From positions 5,770,001 through 5,834,000 of the forward strand of contig NC_074721.1 in the NCBI RefSeq assembly GCF_947242115.1: 64,000 nucleotides of DNA, written 5' to 3'. Below are positions 24,370 to 36,149 of the stretch, piece by piece. The stretch is from Biomphalaria glabrata (taxonomy: Eukaryota > Mollusca > Gastropoda > Planorbidae). The position numbers and the translations under genes are program-made. Position 1 is the first letter of the stretch; every line of letters starts with the position of its first letter. Under the pieces are notes generated by a model. The model searched no databases and was not told where the DNA came from. It worked only from the letters and a program-made list of their open reading frames with translations.

Positions 24370-24790
24370 CCTAGTGCGGTAGCTCAGGACTTTTCCAGTT
24401 TGGTTTTAGCCCCCGAAAAGCTGTTGACTGTTGCGGACCGCATCCCTCACACCCCTTCTCCCTAGTGACGCCACTGATCCAAGATATATCTCGAGATTTT
24501 ATTATTATCTTTTTTATTGTGTCTGATTTTGCCATTTTATAATTTTTCCAACTTGGTTGCCACCCCCAAAATGGTGTCGACCGATGTTGACCGCACCTCT
24601 CGCACCCCCCTCCACCTGGTGACGCCACTCCTCCATGATATATCTCGAGATTTTATTATTATCTTTTCCAATGAGTCTGCTTTTGCCATGTTATAATTTT
24701 TCCAACTTGGTTGCCACCCCCAAAATGGTGTCGACTGGTGCGGCCACACCCTCGCCCCCTCCCCAAATGACGCCACTGCTCCAAGATACC
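24370..24790. repeat. Tandem repeat of about 150 bp, 2.7 copies
   Basis: Units repeat at 24468, 24621 and 24769 with the landmark GACGCCACT followed by CCAxGATATATCTCGAG, then a CCAACTTGGTTGCCACCCCC block. Minus-strand frames across it are not genes. From 24890 to 25390 there is AT-rich sequence with AGTTTAACTAAAA-like repeats and no gene. Confidence 0.8.
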
Positions 24791-25389
24791 TACTTCTTCC
24801 CAACAATTTCGATTTGGAGTATCGTCTATTGGAGTAGACGTATTAAGAAATTAAAAAAAAAATGAGCCTGCAAAACTTGACAGGTTTTCCATGCGAACAG
24901 CCACTAGTAGGTAGTGATGGTCAAAAGGTAACTAAAAAGTTGCTAACTTTTAGTTTAACTAAAAAAAAATAGTTAAAAAGGCCAAAGTATAATTTAAAAA
25001 AAGTTTAGTTAAAATCCTAGTTTAATTATTTTTTTTTAGTTACAAACTATAAAGTTTAATTACAAATTTTTCAAACTTTTTTAACATACATACCAATAAA
25101 TATTTAGAATTTAGACCTATGTAATTTGGAGAATATATGTAATGAATAATAGAGAGGAGAATAAACTAGAGGGTGCACAGGTCACTACAAAGCCTGTTGA
25201 CCTTTACCCTATAATGGTCGCTATTCCCGCCAATTCAAGGTATTTGAAAGGCGAGGAAAAAAGAAAACGTGTTCATTATATTTCTAGCAAGTTTCGCTGC
25301 TTGATAAATCCTGATAATTCCTTGCTTCTATAGATCTACTTTTTGCTGCTTTTTATTAAACACCAGTGTGTTCCTGTATAGCTGCAGGC

Positions 25390-27215
25390 AAATAATTTTG
25401 CTTTACTATAGATCTAGAAGAAATGTCGACTCTTTTTATTTTAAAACTTTTTACTAGATCTAGATCTAGAGTTAGAGTCTAGTGAAGTCTAGTCTATTAC
25501 TACTATTAGATCTATAGTCATAATAGTCTATATAATATTTAATTATTTTAGTCTTAAGTAGAGTCTAACTCTTAGTAGTCTTAGTCTTAGATCTAGATGT
25601 AGGCCTAAGTTTAAAATTATAAGTCAATAATATAGATCTATTAATTGAAATCTACATTACTTTACTTTATTATCATTAGACTAGATCTATTAGTTTAGAG
25701 ATTCTACTATTCTAGAATTAGAGTCTAGATTAGCTCTAGATATATATTATATATCTAGATTACTTATTATACTAAGACCTAAGATGCGTAGATGATAGAT
25801 CTATAATGACCATAATACTAATAATAGTCGTCACTATACTAGATCTAATACTAAATTAACTAAATCTACATTAGATCTACTTCTACTTCTATTATAATTA
25901 TACTTATATCTACTATCTAGATCTATTAGATCTAGATCTAGTATTATCTACTAGAGTATATAGATCTAAATACCCATATATAATTATAATCATAATTATA
26001 ATAATCTAAAATCTCTAGATCTAGAGTTACTAAGATATCTACTAGACTAGACTCTATATCTAGATTTGAGATCTAGATGTAGATCTAGTAGTAGGGAACT
26101 TCCAAGCCGAAATTGAGGCAATTACCATAGCACTCCAGACAGTGGAAAACAAATTATATGAAGGAGTTCAACCACCATCAGATATTGTTGTCTTTACAGA
26201 CTCCCAATCTACTCTGCAAGCACTTAACAGCAGCACCTCAAACAGCCCAAGAGAGTTGACAACACTCATTGTGATAATCCACCAGATGATATCAAAATTA
26301 AATATCAATATTACACTACAGTGGATCCCTGGACACATTGGCATCATGGGAAATGAAAAGGCAGATAAGCTATCAAAGGCAGGTTCATCTATGGAACAAC
26401 CAGATAGACCTGTTAACTACCTCACCCTAAGGTCAATGTTAGTCAACAATCACAAAGACGAGTGGCTCAACCAATGGGCATCAGGAAACACAGGCAGAGC
26501 CATGTACAGAGAAATGACTACGCCTAACAAACTGGACAGTATTAACTTCCTCCCCCGCAAAGAACAATCTACAATCTTCCAACTAAGAACAGGACACACA
26601 CCACTATTAAATTACCACCTGAACAAAATAAACTCCACACAACTACCCCTTTGCAGACAATGCGCCCATCCCTTTGAAACCGTAAACCCTATCCTCTTTG
26701 AATGCCCCTCCCTAATCCACCTTAGGCAGACCCTACTTCCACTACAGCCCAACATAACCAACACCCTGTACGGCAGTGCTGAACAACTGAAGAAAACAGC
26801 ACACTTTTTTTCCTTGGCACAGTCTGCAAAAGAGCTCACAGCTCAGCAGCAATAAAGCTGGCTAGAAGAAGAAGAAGAAGTAGTAGGAGTGACTAGTATT
26901 TCTTAGATTAATTTTAGATTAAAATATTAATTATTTGATCTAGGTCTAGTAGCTAGATCTAATTCTAGATCCAGATTATATTTCTAATTATTTCGTTTGT
27001 AGAAGATATTAATCCTTTTCATAATCCCTCTGTTTATCTTATAGTTAATAGGTCGTAGACAAGATCCAGAATTTAGAACATAAAAAGAATATAGATCTAG
27101 ACTAGTTCTAGATATGATATAGTCTAGATCTAGAGTCTAGATCTACACCTAGACTAGATCTCTAGATTAGTCATCAATCTAGATCTAGACTTGATCTAAA
27201 ATATCAGGCCACAAA
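25390..27215. repeat. AGATCT/TCTAGA-rich low-complexity tract
   Basis: Two stretches (25390-26087 and 26888-27215) are unusually dense in AGATCT and TCTAGA palindromes and their chains. A LINE is inserted between them. The tract replaces most of the composite repeat found in the introns of A and C. A remnant of the GCGGCCCCC repeat remains at 27215-27255 in reverse. Confidence 0.85.
26096..26879 (+). mobile_element. 5'-truncated LINE with RNase H and C-terminal domain
   Basis: A single open frame of 237 codons (26142-26855) runs through it. Early on, VVFTDSQSTLQAL and LQWIPGHIGIMGNEKADKLS are RNase H motifs. A CRQCAHPFET...FECPSL region then matches the Cys/His C-terminus of I/Jockey-type LINEs. 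It ends in (GAA)n. The exact 8-bp target duplication GTAGTAGG is at 26088-26095 and 26880-26887. The open frame and exact duplication suggest a recent insertion into the intron of gene B. Confidence 0.88.
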
Positions 27216-27364
27216 AAACTAATAGAGTCTTTTCCCCTTACGGGGGCCGCTAAAAAAAGCTTTTTAGTAGCCTATATTTTTTTTATTCTGTTAGATAAAG
27301 CTCATTTTGTTAACTTAATGTTGATCAAAGGAAACAAATAAACAACATCATCATTATAGAAGTC

Positions 27365-30277
27365 TGTTACGTGCGCATCTTAGTGTGAATGTGAAATGGT
27401 GCGATTGCGTGTTGAAAGGAGAGAAGAACCGAAATGGAGGACTATGAACAAGAAAGTGTTTTCAGTGTTAATAAAGATTAAAGTATTTATAAACTGTGAT
27501 TTGTCGTTTACATGTCTAAAGAGTCTCATCCAATATGAAAACGTAACAAGTGGCGCCCAACGCAAAGGTAAAACCCACGTATCCCTCTATACACAGGGGA
27601 TCTCCTGTCAGCAGACAGTAGAGATAGTAAAGTCTAGCTCTAGAGACAGGAGAACATTCGATTCGATATTATTAGTAATCGACTATGGCGGACAAAGCTG
27701 AGATAGCAGCGTTGAAGGAAGAGGGAAGGTTGTTGGAGCTTGAAGGGGCAGAACTAAGAAAATACGTACAAGAAAGGTTGATGGAGAGGGAGAGATTAGC
27801 GATGGAAAGAGAAAAAGAAAAGGAGAGATTAGCGATGGAAAGAGACAAAGAAAAGGAGAGATTAGATAAGGAGGACAAAAGAGAAAGGGAAAAAGAAAAG
27901 GAGAGATTAGCGATGGAAAGAGACAAAGAAAAGGAGAGATTAGATAAGGAGGACAAAAGAGAAAGAGAAAAGGATAAGGAGATAGTAGCAATTGAAAGGG
28001 AAAAGAAAAATGAATTGGTCGCCATTGAAAGAGAAAGATTAGCATTTGAAAAAGAGACAGCAGAGAAAAAGTTAAAAACAGACCAAGGAAAAGAGAACGA
28101 TAAAAGAAAGAGTGAATCTACAGGGAATAAACTGGCAAAATATAAAGGTTTGATATTCAACGAAGACAAAATGGACATAGACATTTTTTTGAAGAAGTTC
28201 GAAATAGAAATGAGAGAATTGGAGTACCCTGAAGACAAATGGACATTCTTATTGTCGAGATCATTTACAGCGGAGGTGCCTTCAAAAATATGTATGAACC
28301 AGAGTAACTACAGCATTGTGAAAGAACAACTACTTCGAACTTTCGGGAAAACAGAAGCTTTCTATCGCCAACAGTTTGTTAATTGTGAGATAGAACCAGA
28401 GGATGACCCGCAGACCTTCTTGGACAAAATGAGCAGCCATTTCGATAACTGGATAGAAACCGCTGAGGTAGAAAAAACCTTTGACAGTCTTAAGACATTT
28501 CTCATGCTGGACAAAGTGATGTACGAGTGTCAGGAGGAATTAAAAATATTTCTGTTGGAGAGGAAACCGAAATCCATAGAAGACATAGTAAGACTGATAA
28601 GGGCTTATAAAGTGGCACATCCCGAGAAGAAATTATCTAGAGGCAGTGATATAGAAGAAATAGTTGCCTTTAACAGAACATGTGAGACACAGAATAACTC
28701 TCACAGAACAAGGGAGACACATGATAGACAGTATAGAAGTGGTACATATGAAAGACAAAATGATAGCCGCAACGGAAGATATCAAGGAAACAGACAGGAA
28801 AGAAAGGACTGGGAGAAAGGTAGAATAGAGCAAGGCTTATCATTGTCATCTGATACTGGAACATTGGAGATTTTTCAGACATTCGTAGGGAACAAGGCAG
28901 CCAAGACCATCAGGGATACTAGGAGCACTATTATTGGAGTGAATAAGAATTTAGTGGAAGACCATGAATATACAGGCGAATCTAGGAAGTGTGTTATGTT
29001 TAATGGGAATATTGTACAATTACCGATTGCTAAAGTTAGTATAGACACACCGTATGTTAAGGGGACAGTGGAAGCTTGTGTTGTAGATCAGGGTGAGATA
29101 GATTTAATTATTGGGAATATCCATGGGGTGAAAATATGTTCAGTAAGGGAGATTGAGAATTGGAAGAAATATTATGGGATAAAGTCTACGCGAGGTAAAA
29201 ATGGGGATCTGGAAGAAGACATAAGATCTCATACATCAGATGACATGGGTAGCAGAGAGCACGAGAAGAAAGAATTAACAGATAAGGTAGAAAGCAATGC
29301 AATAGGAATGGGTCCAAATCAAAGTAAAGTAAGGCAATCAGTGGTACAGGGAAAGCGATTTAAACCCACATACAGACGTACAAGTCCATACATCTTATGC
29401 TTTAATTGTGGGAGAAGGGGGCATATTAGAAGACAGTGTCAACAATTAATTAGAATTAAGGATTCAAGGTACAATAGTGAAGAGGCGTATACGAGAAAAG
29501 AGAGGGATATTAGCAGCCTAGAAAACAGTACAGCTAGATCGTTAGGTAGTAGGATCACAATGGGACATCATTGCAAAGGAGGGAAGCGGAAAGGATGGCA
29601 TGTCAATAATGTTAGAATTATATAGATATGATTAGAAAAGGTGGGAATGATGTACATTAATTATTGTTCTATTCTACAATGAATAAATATATGTGTAATG
29701 AATTGAATATTGTTGTTACAATATGCATGGAGCAAGATAGACTTTGTTTGTTAACTATTTGATTGCGACTGGAATGATGGTGTTTTGTACAGGCATACGA
29801 TTATGAGTGGGGAGTTGTATTAATAGAAATATCATTACTTATAGATATATGTTAACAGAAGTGGTCACAATTGCTCATAATAACAGTTATTATTGTGATG
29901 AATATAATTGTTATTCCATGTTGGAATTGTATTGGTATTAACATGACATTGTGTTTGATTTTGTGTAATTATTACATTATGGTATTATATATGTTACCGA
30001 TTTGTTTTAACTTGGAATAGTCTAATAATATATTCAGTGATTTGTATTTTGGACGTTCGATGTGCATCGAACTTGTTAAACAGGGGGGGGGGGGTGTTAC
30101 GTGCGCATCTTAGTGTGAATGTGAAAAGGTGCGATTGCGTGTTGAAAGGAGAGAAGAACCGAAATGGAGGACTATGAACAAGAAAGTGTTTTCAGTGTTA
30201 ATAAAGATTAAAGTATTTATAACTGTGATTTGTCGTTTACATGTCTAAAGAGTCTCATCCAATATGAAAACGTAACA
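27365..30277 (+). mobile_element. LTR retrotransposon carrying Gag only, young
   Basis: LTRs lie at 27365-27548 and 30095-30277, each TGTTACG...CGTAACA. They are flanked by the 5-bp duplication AAGTC at 27360-27364 and 30278-30282. A primer-binding-like TGGCGCCCAAC follows the 5' LTR and a G-rich polypurine run precedes the 3' LTR. The LTRs differ by about two changes, so the insertion is recent. It looks structurally whole at its ends, but no pol region is present, so it would depend on another element. It lies in the gene B intron in sense orientation. Confidence 0.92.
27685..29625 (+). CDS. Gag polyprotein of the LTR element
   Basis: A 646-codon open frame. Residues about 10-145 are a charged coiled coil of ERLAMERDKEKERLDKEDKR-type repeats. 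Residues about 150-320 look like a Gag capsid-type region (a KWTFLLSRSF and EQLLRTFG block). Around 400-500 there is a region with a DLIIGNI motif that recalls retropepsin-like sequence. Near 570 there is a CCHC zinc knuckle, CFNCGRRGHIRRQC. Gag proteins of this type assemble particles and bind RNA. It is a mobile-element gene, not a host gene. Confidence 0.85.
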   Translation: MADKAEIAALKEEGRLLELEGAELRKYVQERLMERERLAMEREKEKERLAMERDKEKERLDKEDKREREKEKERLAMERDKEKERLDKEDKREREKDKEIVAIEREKKNELVAIERERLAFEKETAEKKLKTDQGKENDKRKSESTGNKLAKYKGLIFNEDKMDIDIFLKKFEIEMRELEYPEDKWTFLLSRSFTAEVPSKICMNQSNYSIVKEQLLRTFGKTEAFYRQQFVNCEIEPEDDPQTFLDKMSSHFDNWIETAEVEKTFDSLKTFLMLDKVMYECQEELKIFLLERKPKSIEDIVRLIRAYKVAHPEKKLSRGSDIEEIVAFNRTCETQNNSHRTRETHDRQYRSGTYERQNDSRNGRYQGNRQERKDWEKGRIEQGLSLSSDTGTLEIFQTFVGNKAAKTIRDTRSTIIGVNKNLVEDHEYTGESRKCVMFNGNIVQLPIAKVSIDTPYVKGTVEACVVDQGEIDLIIGNIHGVKICSVREIENWKKYYGIKSTRGKNGDLEEDIRSHTSDDMGSREHEKKELTDKVESNAIGMGPNQSKVRQSVVQGKRFKPTYRRTSPYILCFNCGRRGHIRRQCQQLIRIKDSRYNSEEAYTRKERDISSLENSTARSLGSRITMGHHCKGGKRKGWHVNNVRII

Positions 30278-30365
30278 AAGTCATTATTTAGTTATATTAG
30301 AAAATAAATTGTCTTAACTCTTAACTTTGTATTAAAAAAATCATCTTTATGTCTTATTGACTTTT

Positions 30366-30940
30366 GTTATGTATGCAGTGTCTTTAATGATTGTGCTTTG
30401 TGTGTGCTTTAATAGACGAATGTAGATGTAATTAAGATTATAATTATTTTTAGGAAACGTCTGATGTAAGTTCAGTATATATCGAAATTGTCAAATATAG
30501 AAAGGAAGGGGGAGGGAACCGTAGTTTGAGTGTGGAGTGGTGCGCAGCGTAGTGTAAATGTGGAATGGTGCGCAGCATATTGTGAATGTTGAATGGTGCG
30601 CAGCGTAGCGTGAATGTGGAATGGTGCGCAGCGTATTGTGAATATGGAATGGTGCGCAGCGTAGTTTGAATGTGGAATGGTGCGCAGCGTATTGTGAATG
30701 TGGAATGGTGCGCAGCGTATTGTGAATGTGGAATTGTGCGCAGCGTAGCGTGAATGTGGAATGGTGCGCAGCATATTGTGAATGTGGAATGGTGCGCAGC
30801 GTAGCGTGAATGTGGAATGGTGCATATCGTAGTGTAAATGTGGAATGGTGAGCAGCGTAGTGTGAATGTAGAATGGTGAAAAGCGTAGTGTAAATGTGGA
30901 ATGGTGCATATCGTTGTGTGAATGTGGAATGGTGCGAATG
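30366..30940. repeat. LTR-derived intronic minisatellite of unit B
   Basis: Same position and make-up as in unit A: a leader segment with ATAGACGAATGTAGATGTAAT, then about fourteen units of GTGAATGTGGAATGGTGCGC plus AGCGTAGC at 30510-30925, ending GAATGCGTGTTGAAAGAGG. The minus-strand frame of 145 codons is an artefact of 28-bp units. A LINE 3' tail in reverse follows at 30992-31134. Confidence 0.75.
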
Positions 30941-31316
30941 CGTGTTGAAAGAGGAAAAAAAAAAAAGAAAAATGACGAAGTGGGAATGAGGATCTTATTG
31001 TATCTTAACTTATATGTTACGGACGTTACTTCAAAAAAGAAGATAATTACGTCCTACGCATATCATGTGTCAATCTAGTCATGCATGTTAATCAATGACT
31101 TAAACTCTGCTTAATCGTTGATTTTTCTGACTGACATTATTATTCATTAACAGATTTACATGAAGTTTTCTTAATCTGCGACTTGTAGTTCTGTGTTCGA
31201 GTGTGATTAAAAGAGTCTCATCGGCTCTTGACAATTATCACTTTTTTCTTCTTTGTATTTACTTTTCTTTTTTATAAAATGCCATTTAAGACCAACCAAT
31301 GTTGTATAATTCGCAG

Positions 31317-32502
31317 GTCTTTTGACTGTCTGAGAAATAAATTAACTCGTCTCTTCGAACTCTACTTAAACGAAACCGGAACTTCAGGAAAATTTCAACT
31401 ATTTCAATCAAATGGCACAAGATGTGTGAAGACTGCAATTAAGTGGCTAGAAAATCCTACATTTGAATGTGGTTTTCGAGAGAAATGTGACAACATTACT
31501 GATAAATCTTACAGTATTGTCTGTTTGAGACCCAAAAATAACTGTACTTTAATGTCCGGCTGTGAAGGACTATTTTACATACAATGGAAAGACCAGTCCG
31601 AATACCTAAGTAGTTCGAATTGGTCTAACGTTTGTGAAGAAACTGAAGCTAAAAAATGTTTTGTCCATTGTTATAAGCAAACATTTACTAGGCCTAATTT
31701 CTCAAGAAACATCTCATTGCAACGCAAATGCAGGAAGTCAATGGAAAGAAGTATTGCATTCCATGGCCATGGAAGAAATAAGGGAGAAAACGAACAACAC
31801 ACACACACAATTGATACAATAATTACGGCTGTCATGGTTTGTGTGTGTCTTATCATTATCGCCCTACTTGTGATGGTGTGCCTTCTTTACAAGTTTTTCA
31901 AGCACAGAATTGAGAAAGCCAACTCCACAGTCACCCGTGGAGCAGTGAGTCAAAGCAGCAGTGGCATGATGAACACGACTCAAAAAAATACCAATGTATC
32001 TCAAAGTACAACAAACATCTGTTTTGATGCGGAGTTCCACATTTACAATGACTGTTCAATCACGGATGACCTTCCATCAGTTGAAATAAGTGTCAGCTCT
32101 ACATCTACCAACACATCCAGATACAGCGAAGGTTCTCAAATTGAGCAGGCCAAGTTGAAGAAGGCAACATGCGATAATGCAAACAAAGATATCAATGAAC
32201 CAGACACGACAGAGTACAGCAGACTCCGAGACCAGACGAGGATAGCTTCAGATGATTACAATTGTCACATTCCAGACAAAAGTTTGATCTCGCCAAGAAG
32301 CTCTGATATCTACGAACAAAACAATTCTGATTATACATTGGCCAAAGATTCTCAAACGTTGGGAAAAGATACTTTGACTACAAGTCCTTATTCTTTGGTT
32401 AAACTAGTTGAGCCTTCAAATGAACCAAATTTTAGATTTAATCAAACAGATTTAGCTCAAAACATTTTGATTCAACAAATCGAAAGGATTACAACTTTTT
32501 AA
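31317..32502 (+). CDS. Receptor gene B, exon 2 (ectodomain, TM, tail)
   Basis: With 23712-23866 it gives a 446-residue type I membrane protein. The acceptor is ATTCGCAG at 31309-31316. The ectodomain (about residues 52-175) keeps the PTFECxFxEKC core, IVCLRPKNNC, and the KKCFVHCYKQ end of the other class 1 genes. Unlike A and C it has no 14-residue stalk repeats. The TM helix is near 218-243 (TAVMVCVCLIIIALLVMVCL). The tail has TEYSRL, SDYTLAKD and SPYSLV, the last ITIM-like. AATAAA occurs at 32527. The tail is nearly the same as in C, while the ectodomain differs at about a third of positions. The intron is 7.45 kb, swollen by insertions. Confidence 0.82.
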
Positions 32503-32579
32503 AGTTCTGGATATTGTAATAAGGGAAATAAAAAAAAAGCACTGACTAACAATTGTGGACAGTATAGTTAGTTGCAAAT

Positions 32580-32609
32580 GTTTTTCCATAAACTATACCC
32601 TTATATGTA

Positions 32610-32649
<40 letters not shown>

Positions 32650-32804
32650 GACACATCTAATTATGTATCTATCTATTTATTTATCAGTCTCCATGTATCT
32701 ATGTATATATGTATGTATTTTGTATCTTTTATCTATGTATTTATCTATTTAACTATCTACCTATCTATCTTGTATATAAATATCTATATCTATACCTATA
32801 TCTA

Positions 32805-32900
<96 letters not shown>
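32580..32900. repeat. (TATC)n and (TA)n microsatellite
   Basis: Runs of ATCT and then TA fill almost the whole gap between the end of gene B and the leader exon of C. Open frames rich in IYLS are artefacts. Confidence 0.95.
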
Positions 32901-32901
<1 letters not shown>

Positions 32902-32919
32902 CTATCTTATTTTTAAACA

Positions 32920-33074
32920 ATGAAGCCTTTGTACAGAATACCTTAAATAACTAATCTGGCCTGCATTAACATATAATTTACTGGAGATGCCATTAATGCA
33001 GAAGTTCTATTAGAGATAAATACGATTGCTTCTGGTTTGGTTAAAATAAACACTACGGACCACGACTGGGACAG
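32920..33074 (+). pseudogene. Receptor unit C, exon 1 (broken leader)
   Basis: 155 bp, the same length as exon 1 of gene B and aligned throughout, with donor CAG|GTATTT kept. The frame starts MKPLYRIP and then meets TAA at 32944 and a second TAA at about 32974, where B reads TAT and GAA. The later part (GDAINAEVLLEINTIASGLV) stays open. No conserved 5' flank precedes it, only microsatellite. It cannot supply a leader as it stands. Confidence 0.8.
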
Positions 33075-33353
33075 GTATTTATTCTCTTTGCGTTAAAGCT
33101 TTTTTAAAACATCATTTAAATATAATACAATAGAGACTTAATTGTATTTATTATAGAGACACATATTATGGAAATAGATGCAGTTTTAATGTCTAGACAA
33201 AATAGAAATGTAACTCTCAACCCCAGATTAATAAAAATCGTACAGCTATTTCTGTTAATTAAAAATATATCTTCTACAGCGTTTTAGAAAACGTATATTT
33301 TGGTTTTAAGACGAGTGAAATATACTTGTATGATTCATACATTATTTAATTCT

Positions 33354-34501
33354 GAATATGAATTCACAAATAGAGAAAACAACGGGATAAATATATCATA
33401 CAGATTTGATGGTGGCCCATTCAACCCGAGGCGGCTTAAAGCAAAATCAAAAACAAATCCAGCAGTAATCAGAGACTTGCTATTTGCTGACGACTGTGCC
33501 CTAAATGCCTGCTCTGAAAACGATCTGTAGAGCATCGTCAGTGACTTCTCAAGAGCATGCTCAGACTTAGCCTTACCATCAATACAAACAAGACTGAAGT
33601 CTTATATCTACAGCCTTACCATCAATACAAACAAGACTGAAGTCTTATATCTACCTGCTCCTGGGAAAGCCTACTCGGATCCAAGCATCACTATAAATGG
33701 ACAGGATATAAACGCGTTGGACAAATTCACAAATCTTGGCAGCACACTCTCCAGAAATGGAAAAATCGATTGTGAAATCGACCTGTGGCAGACTGTCTAA
33801 TAATGTCTGAGACAGACGTGGTATCACCACAAACACAAAGCTAGGGGTCTATAGAGCCGTCATCCTCTCTACATTGCTCTATGCCTCAGAAACATGGACA
33901 GTGTACAGTAAACATGCAAAGAAACTGAACCACTTCCACATGACATGTCTGAGAAAAATACAAAATGTCAAATGGCAAGACAAAATACTAGATAAAGAAG
34001 TCCTTCGAAGAGCGAAGCATCCACACAATCCTGATGCAGTTCCAGCTGCGATGGGCAGGTCACGTCTACAGAATGGAAGACCACCGCATCCCTAAACGAC
34101 TCTTGTATGGCCAACTAAGCAAAGGAAAGCGCTCGCAAGGTGGTCAAAGAAAGCGCTTCAGGGACACCCTCAAAGCTTTTCTGAAGACGTTCAGCATAGA
34201 TCCCAGGCACCTGGGAGACAGAGGCACATGACAAAGCATCATGGCGTCGTGCTGTGAAAACTGGCGCACAGGTTGTTGAGGAAAAAAGAACAACGCTGGC
34301 AGAAGAAAAACGCCAGAGAAGAAAAGCTAGGCCAATGACACTAGCTCCAGCTGGAATAACCTGCCCAGTGTGCGGCCGAACATTCCGGACTCACCAGGTC
34401 TCACCAGCCACATGACGAGGCATAAAACCCCAGTGCAAAGCCCTCAGCCCCCTGGATGACAAAGTGGTCATCATCGAACCACGATGGACAAACTATATAT
34501 A
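33354..34501 (+). mobile_element. 5'-truncated RTE-like LINE with C-terminal zinc finger
   Basis: It reads [12 protein letters not shown] (the catalytic ADD motif), LYASETWTVYSKHAKKLNHF, then RWAGHVYRMEDHRIPKRLLY, and ends with a CPVCGRTFRT zinc-finger-like segment and (TA)n. The target duplication TAATTCT lies at 33347-33353 and 34502-34508. Several frameshifts and a 40-odd-bp tandem duplication near 33560-33655 show decay. It sits in the unit C intron. Confidence 0.82.
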
Positions 34502-34859
34502 TAATTCTTAATCCTATTAGGTATATGAAGGCACCTTCCCAGGTACTTAAAAATAAAACAAGGCAACTCGTACAGGGCTTCAGCTGGAATGGCTTGCTCG
34601 TGTGCAAATAAACATTCTGGGCTCACATAGGCACAAAACTACAGTATAGGGTGCATAGGGTGTACCGTGCCAACAATGGTCATCACGCTGGTTAAAGTAA
34701 AAATGTTTGCAAACAGTTTTGGTTAACTATGTTGTGAATAAATGGCGATGTGACTATGGCACTAATATTTAAAAAAGTAAAAAAAAAAATGGAAAGTAAG
34801 AAAATTTGAGGTTGATGATAGAAACAAAAACAAAAATTAGTTAAGATAGAAGAGATAAA

Positions 34860-35080
34860 GGGCCGGACTTAAACAACTGTAACCTATGCGGTTCCAGTGG
34901 GCCCCGCACTTTCATAGGCCCCACGCTAATTCTATACGTAAATTATTATATTAAACCATTACAACGTATGTGATAGCAGGATTTTTTTAGGGCCTCCTGG
35001 AAATCTTCTGTAATTGCAAAATATATCAACAAGTACTGGAAATCCCCTGAAATTATTAAAACGTCATGAATACTCATAAA
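34860..35080. mobile_element. Fragment of GGGCCGGCC-type hAT MITE
   Basis: It matches the left part of the MITE at 6105-6542: GGGCCGGACTTA, CCTATGCGGT, AGTGGGCCCCGCACTTT, ATAGGCCCC. The right terminus is missing. Confidence 0.65.
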
Positions 35081-35089
35081 CAAACAAAA

Positions 35090-35965
35090 AAAGGTTACAA
35101 AAGACAGTTTGTGTGGAAACACAAACTCAAAATCGGCCCCCGAAGTGGTCCACTCAGGCAGGCTTCAATATTTTCAGATAGAACATCCGAATGAAATTAT
35201 ATCAAAGACAAATGAGAGATAAGAATGAAGAAAGAAGGTTAACAGATCTTGTGTAGTGCCCCAACGGTCCAGCAGATCAAAGGATAGGTGAAAGTGAATG
35301 TTAAGTTAGATGTGAACCTGGCCTAACTAGTTCCCCTTTTAGACCTTGTGGTCTATAGGGCAGATAATGTTCATCTGTTTTTGTGGCCTACGGTTAACGA
35401 GGGTGTCATGTAGCCAGCACAATGGCCGACCGCCTTTATTTTCCCCCAACTAATGTCAGGTACCCATTAGAGCTGAGTGGACTCAGAGGCGCCCAAAGAT
35501 TCCAAAGTTAAAAATCCCAGTCTTCACCAGGATTCGAGCCCAGGACCCCCGGTTCGGAAGCCAAGCGCTTTACCGCTCAGCCACCGCGCCTCCCCTGGCC
35601 TAACTGATGTATTGTAATTACTCTTATTCGAATCCCAAAATATCTACATTGCAATAAAAAAAAAAAAGTGCAGGAAAATAAAGTTTATAAGATTACTATT
35701 CGTTATAAATTAGGTCTAACTTATAATGTATACTAATTAGCTTTTTCTCTTTAATAAAAACTTGCATAACTGATTTTAAAAATTAGATTTTTCGCTTTTA
35801 GAAAAAAAAAGTAGCCGTTGCATCAAAACTTTGAATGGTCTAAAATATTGTGATGTCCGATTTTCAATATCTTTTCTAGTTTACGAGATCTAAACGGGAC
35901 AGACGGACAGACGTTTCACACAAAACTAATAGCGTCTTTTCCCCTTTCGGGGGCCGCTAAAAATT
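35090..35965 (-). repeat. Composite intronic repeat of unit C with SINE S1
   Basis: The same three parts, order and orientation as at 12590-13480. The SINE S1 head (35332-35597, reverse) is better preserved here and includes GGATTCGAGCCC and GGCTTCCGAACC (inverted). It shows that units A and C arose by duplication after these insertions. Confidence 0.75.
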
Positions 35966-36149
35966 GTGTAATTTTTCTATTCTGTTAGATAAAATAAAAT
36001 TTCTTGTTAAAGCGAACTTTTAAAGACGATTTAAGGAAACGAATAAACATCATCTTCATTATAGAAGTCGGTATTTAGTTAGATTAAAAAATGTCTTAGC
36101 TTATAAGCTTTGTATGTAAAAAAAATCATCTTTATGTCTTATTGACTGT

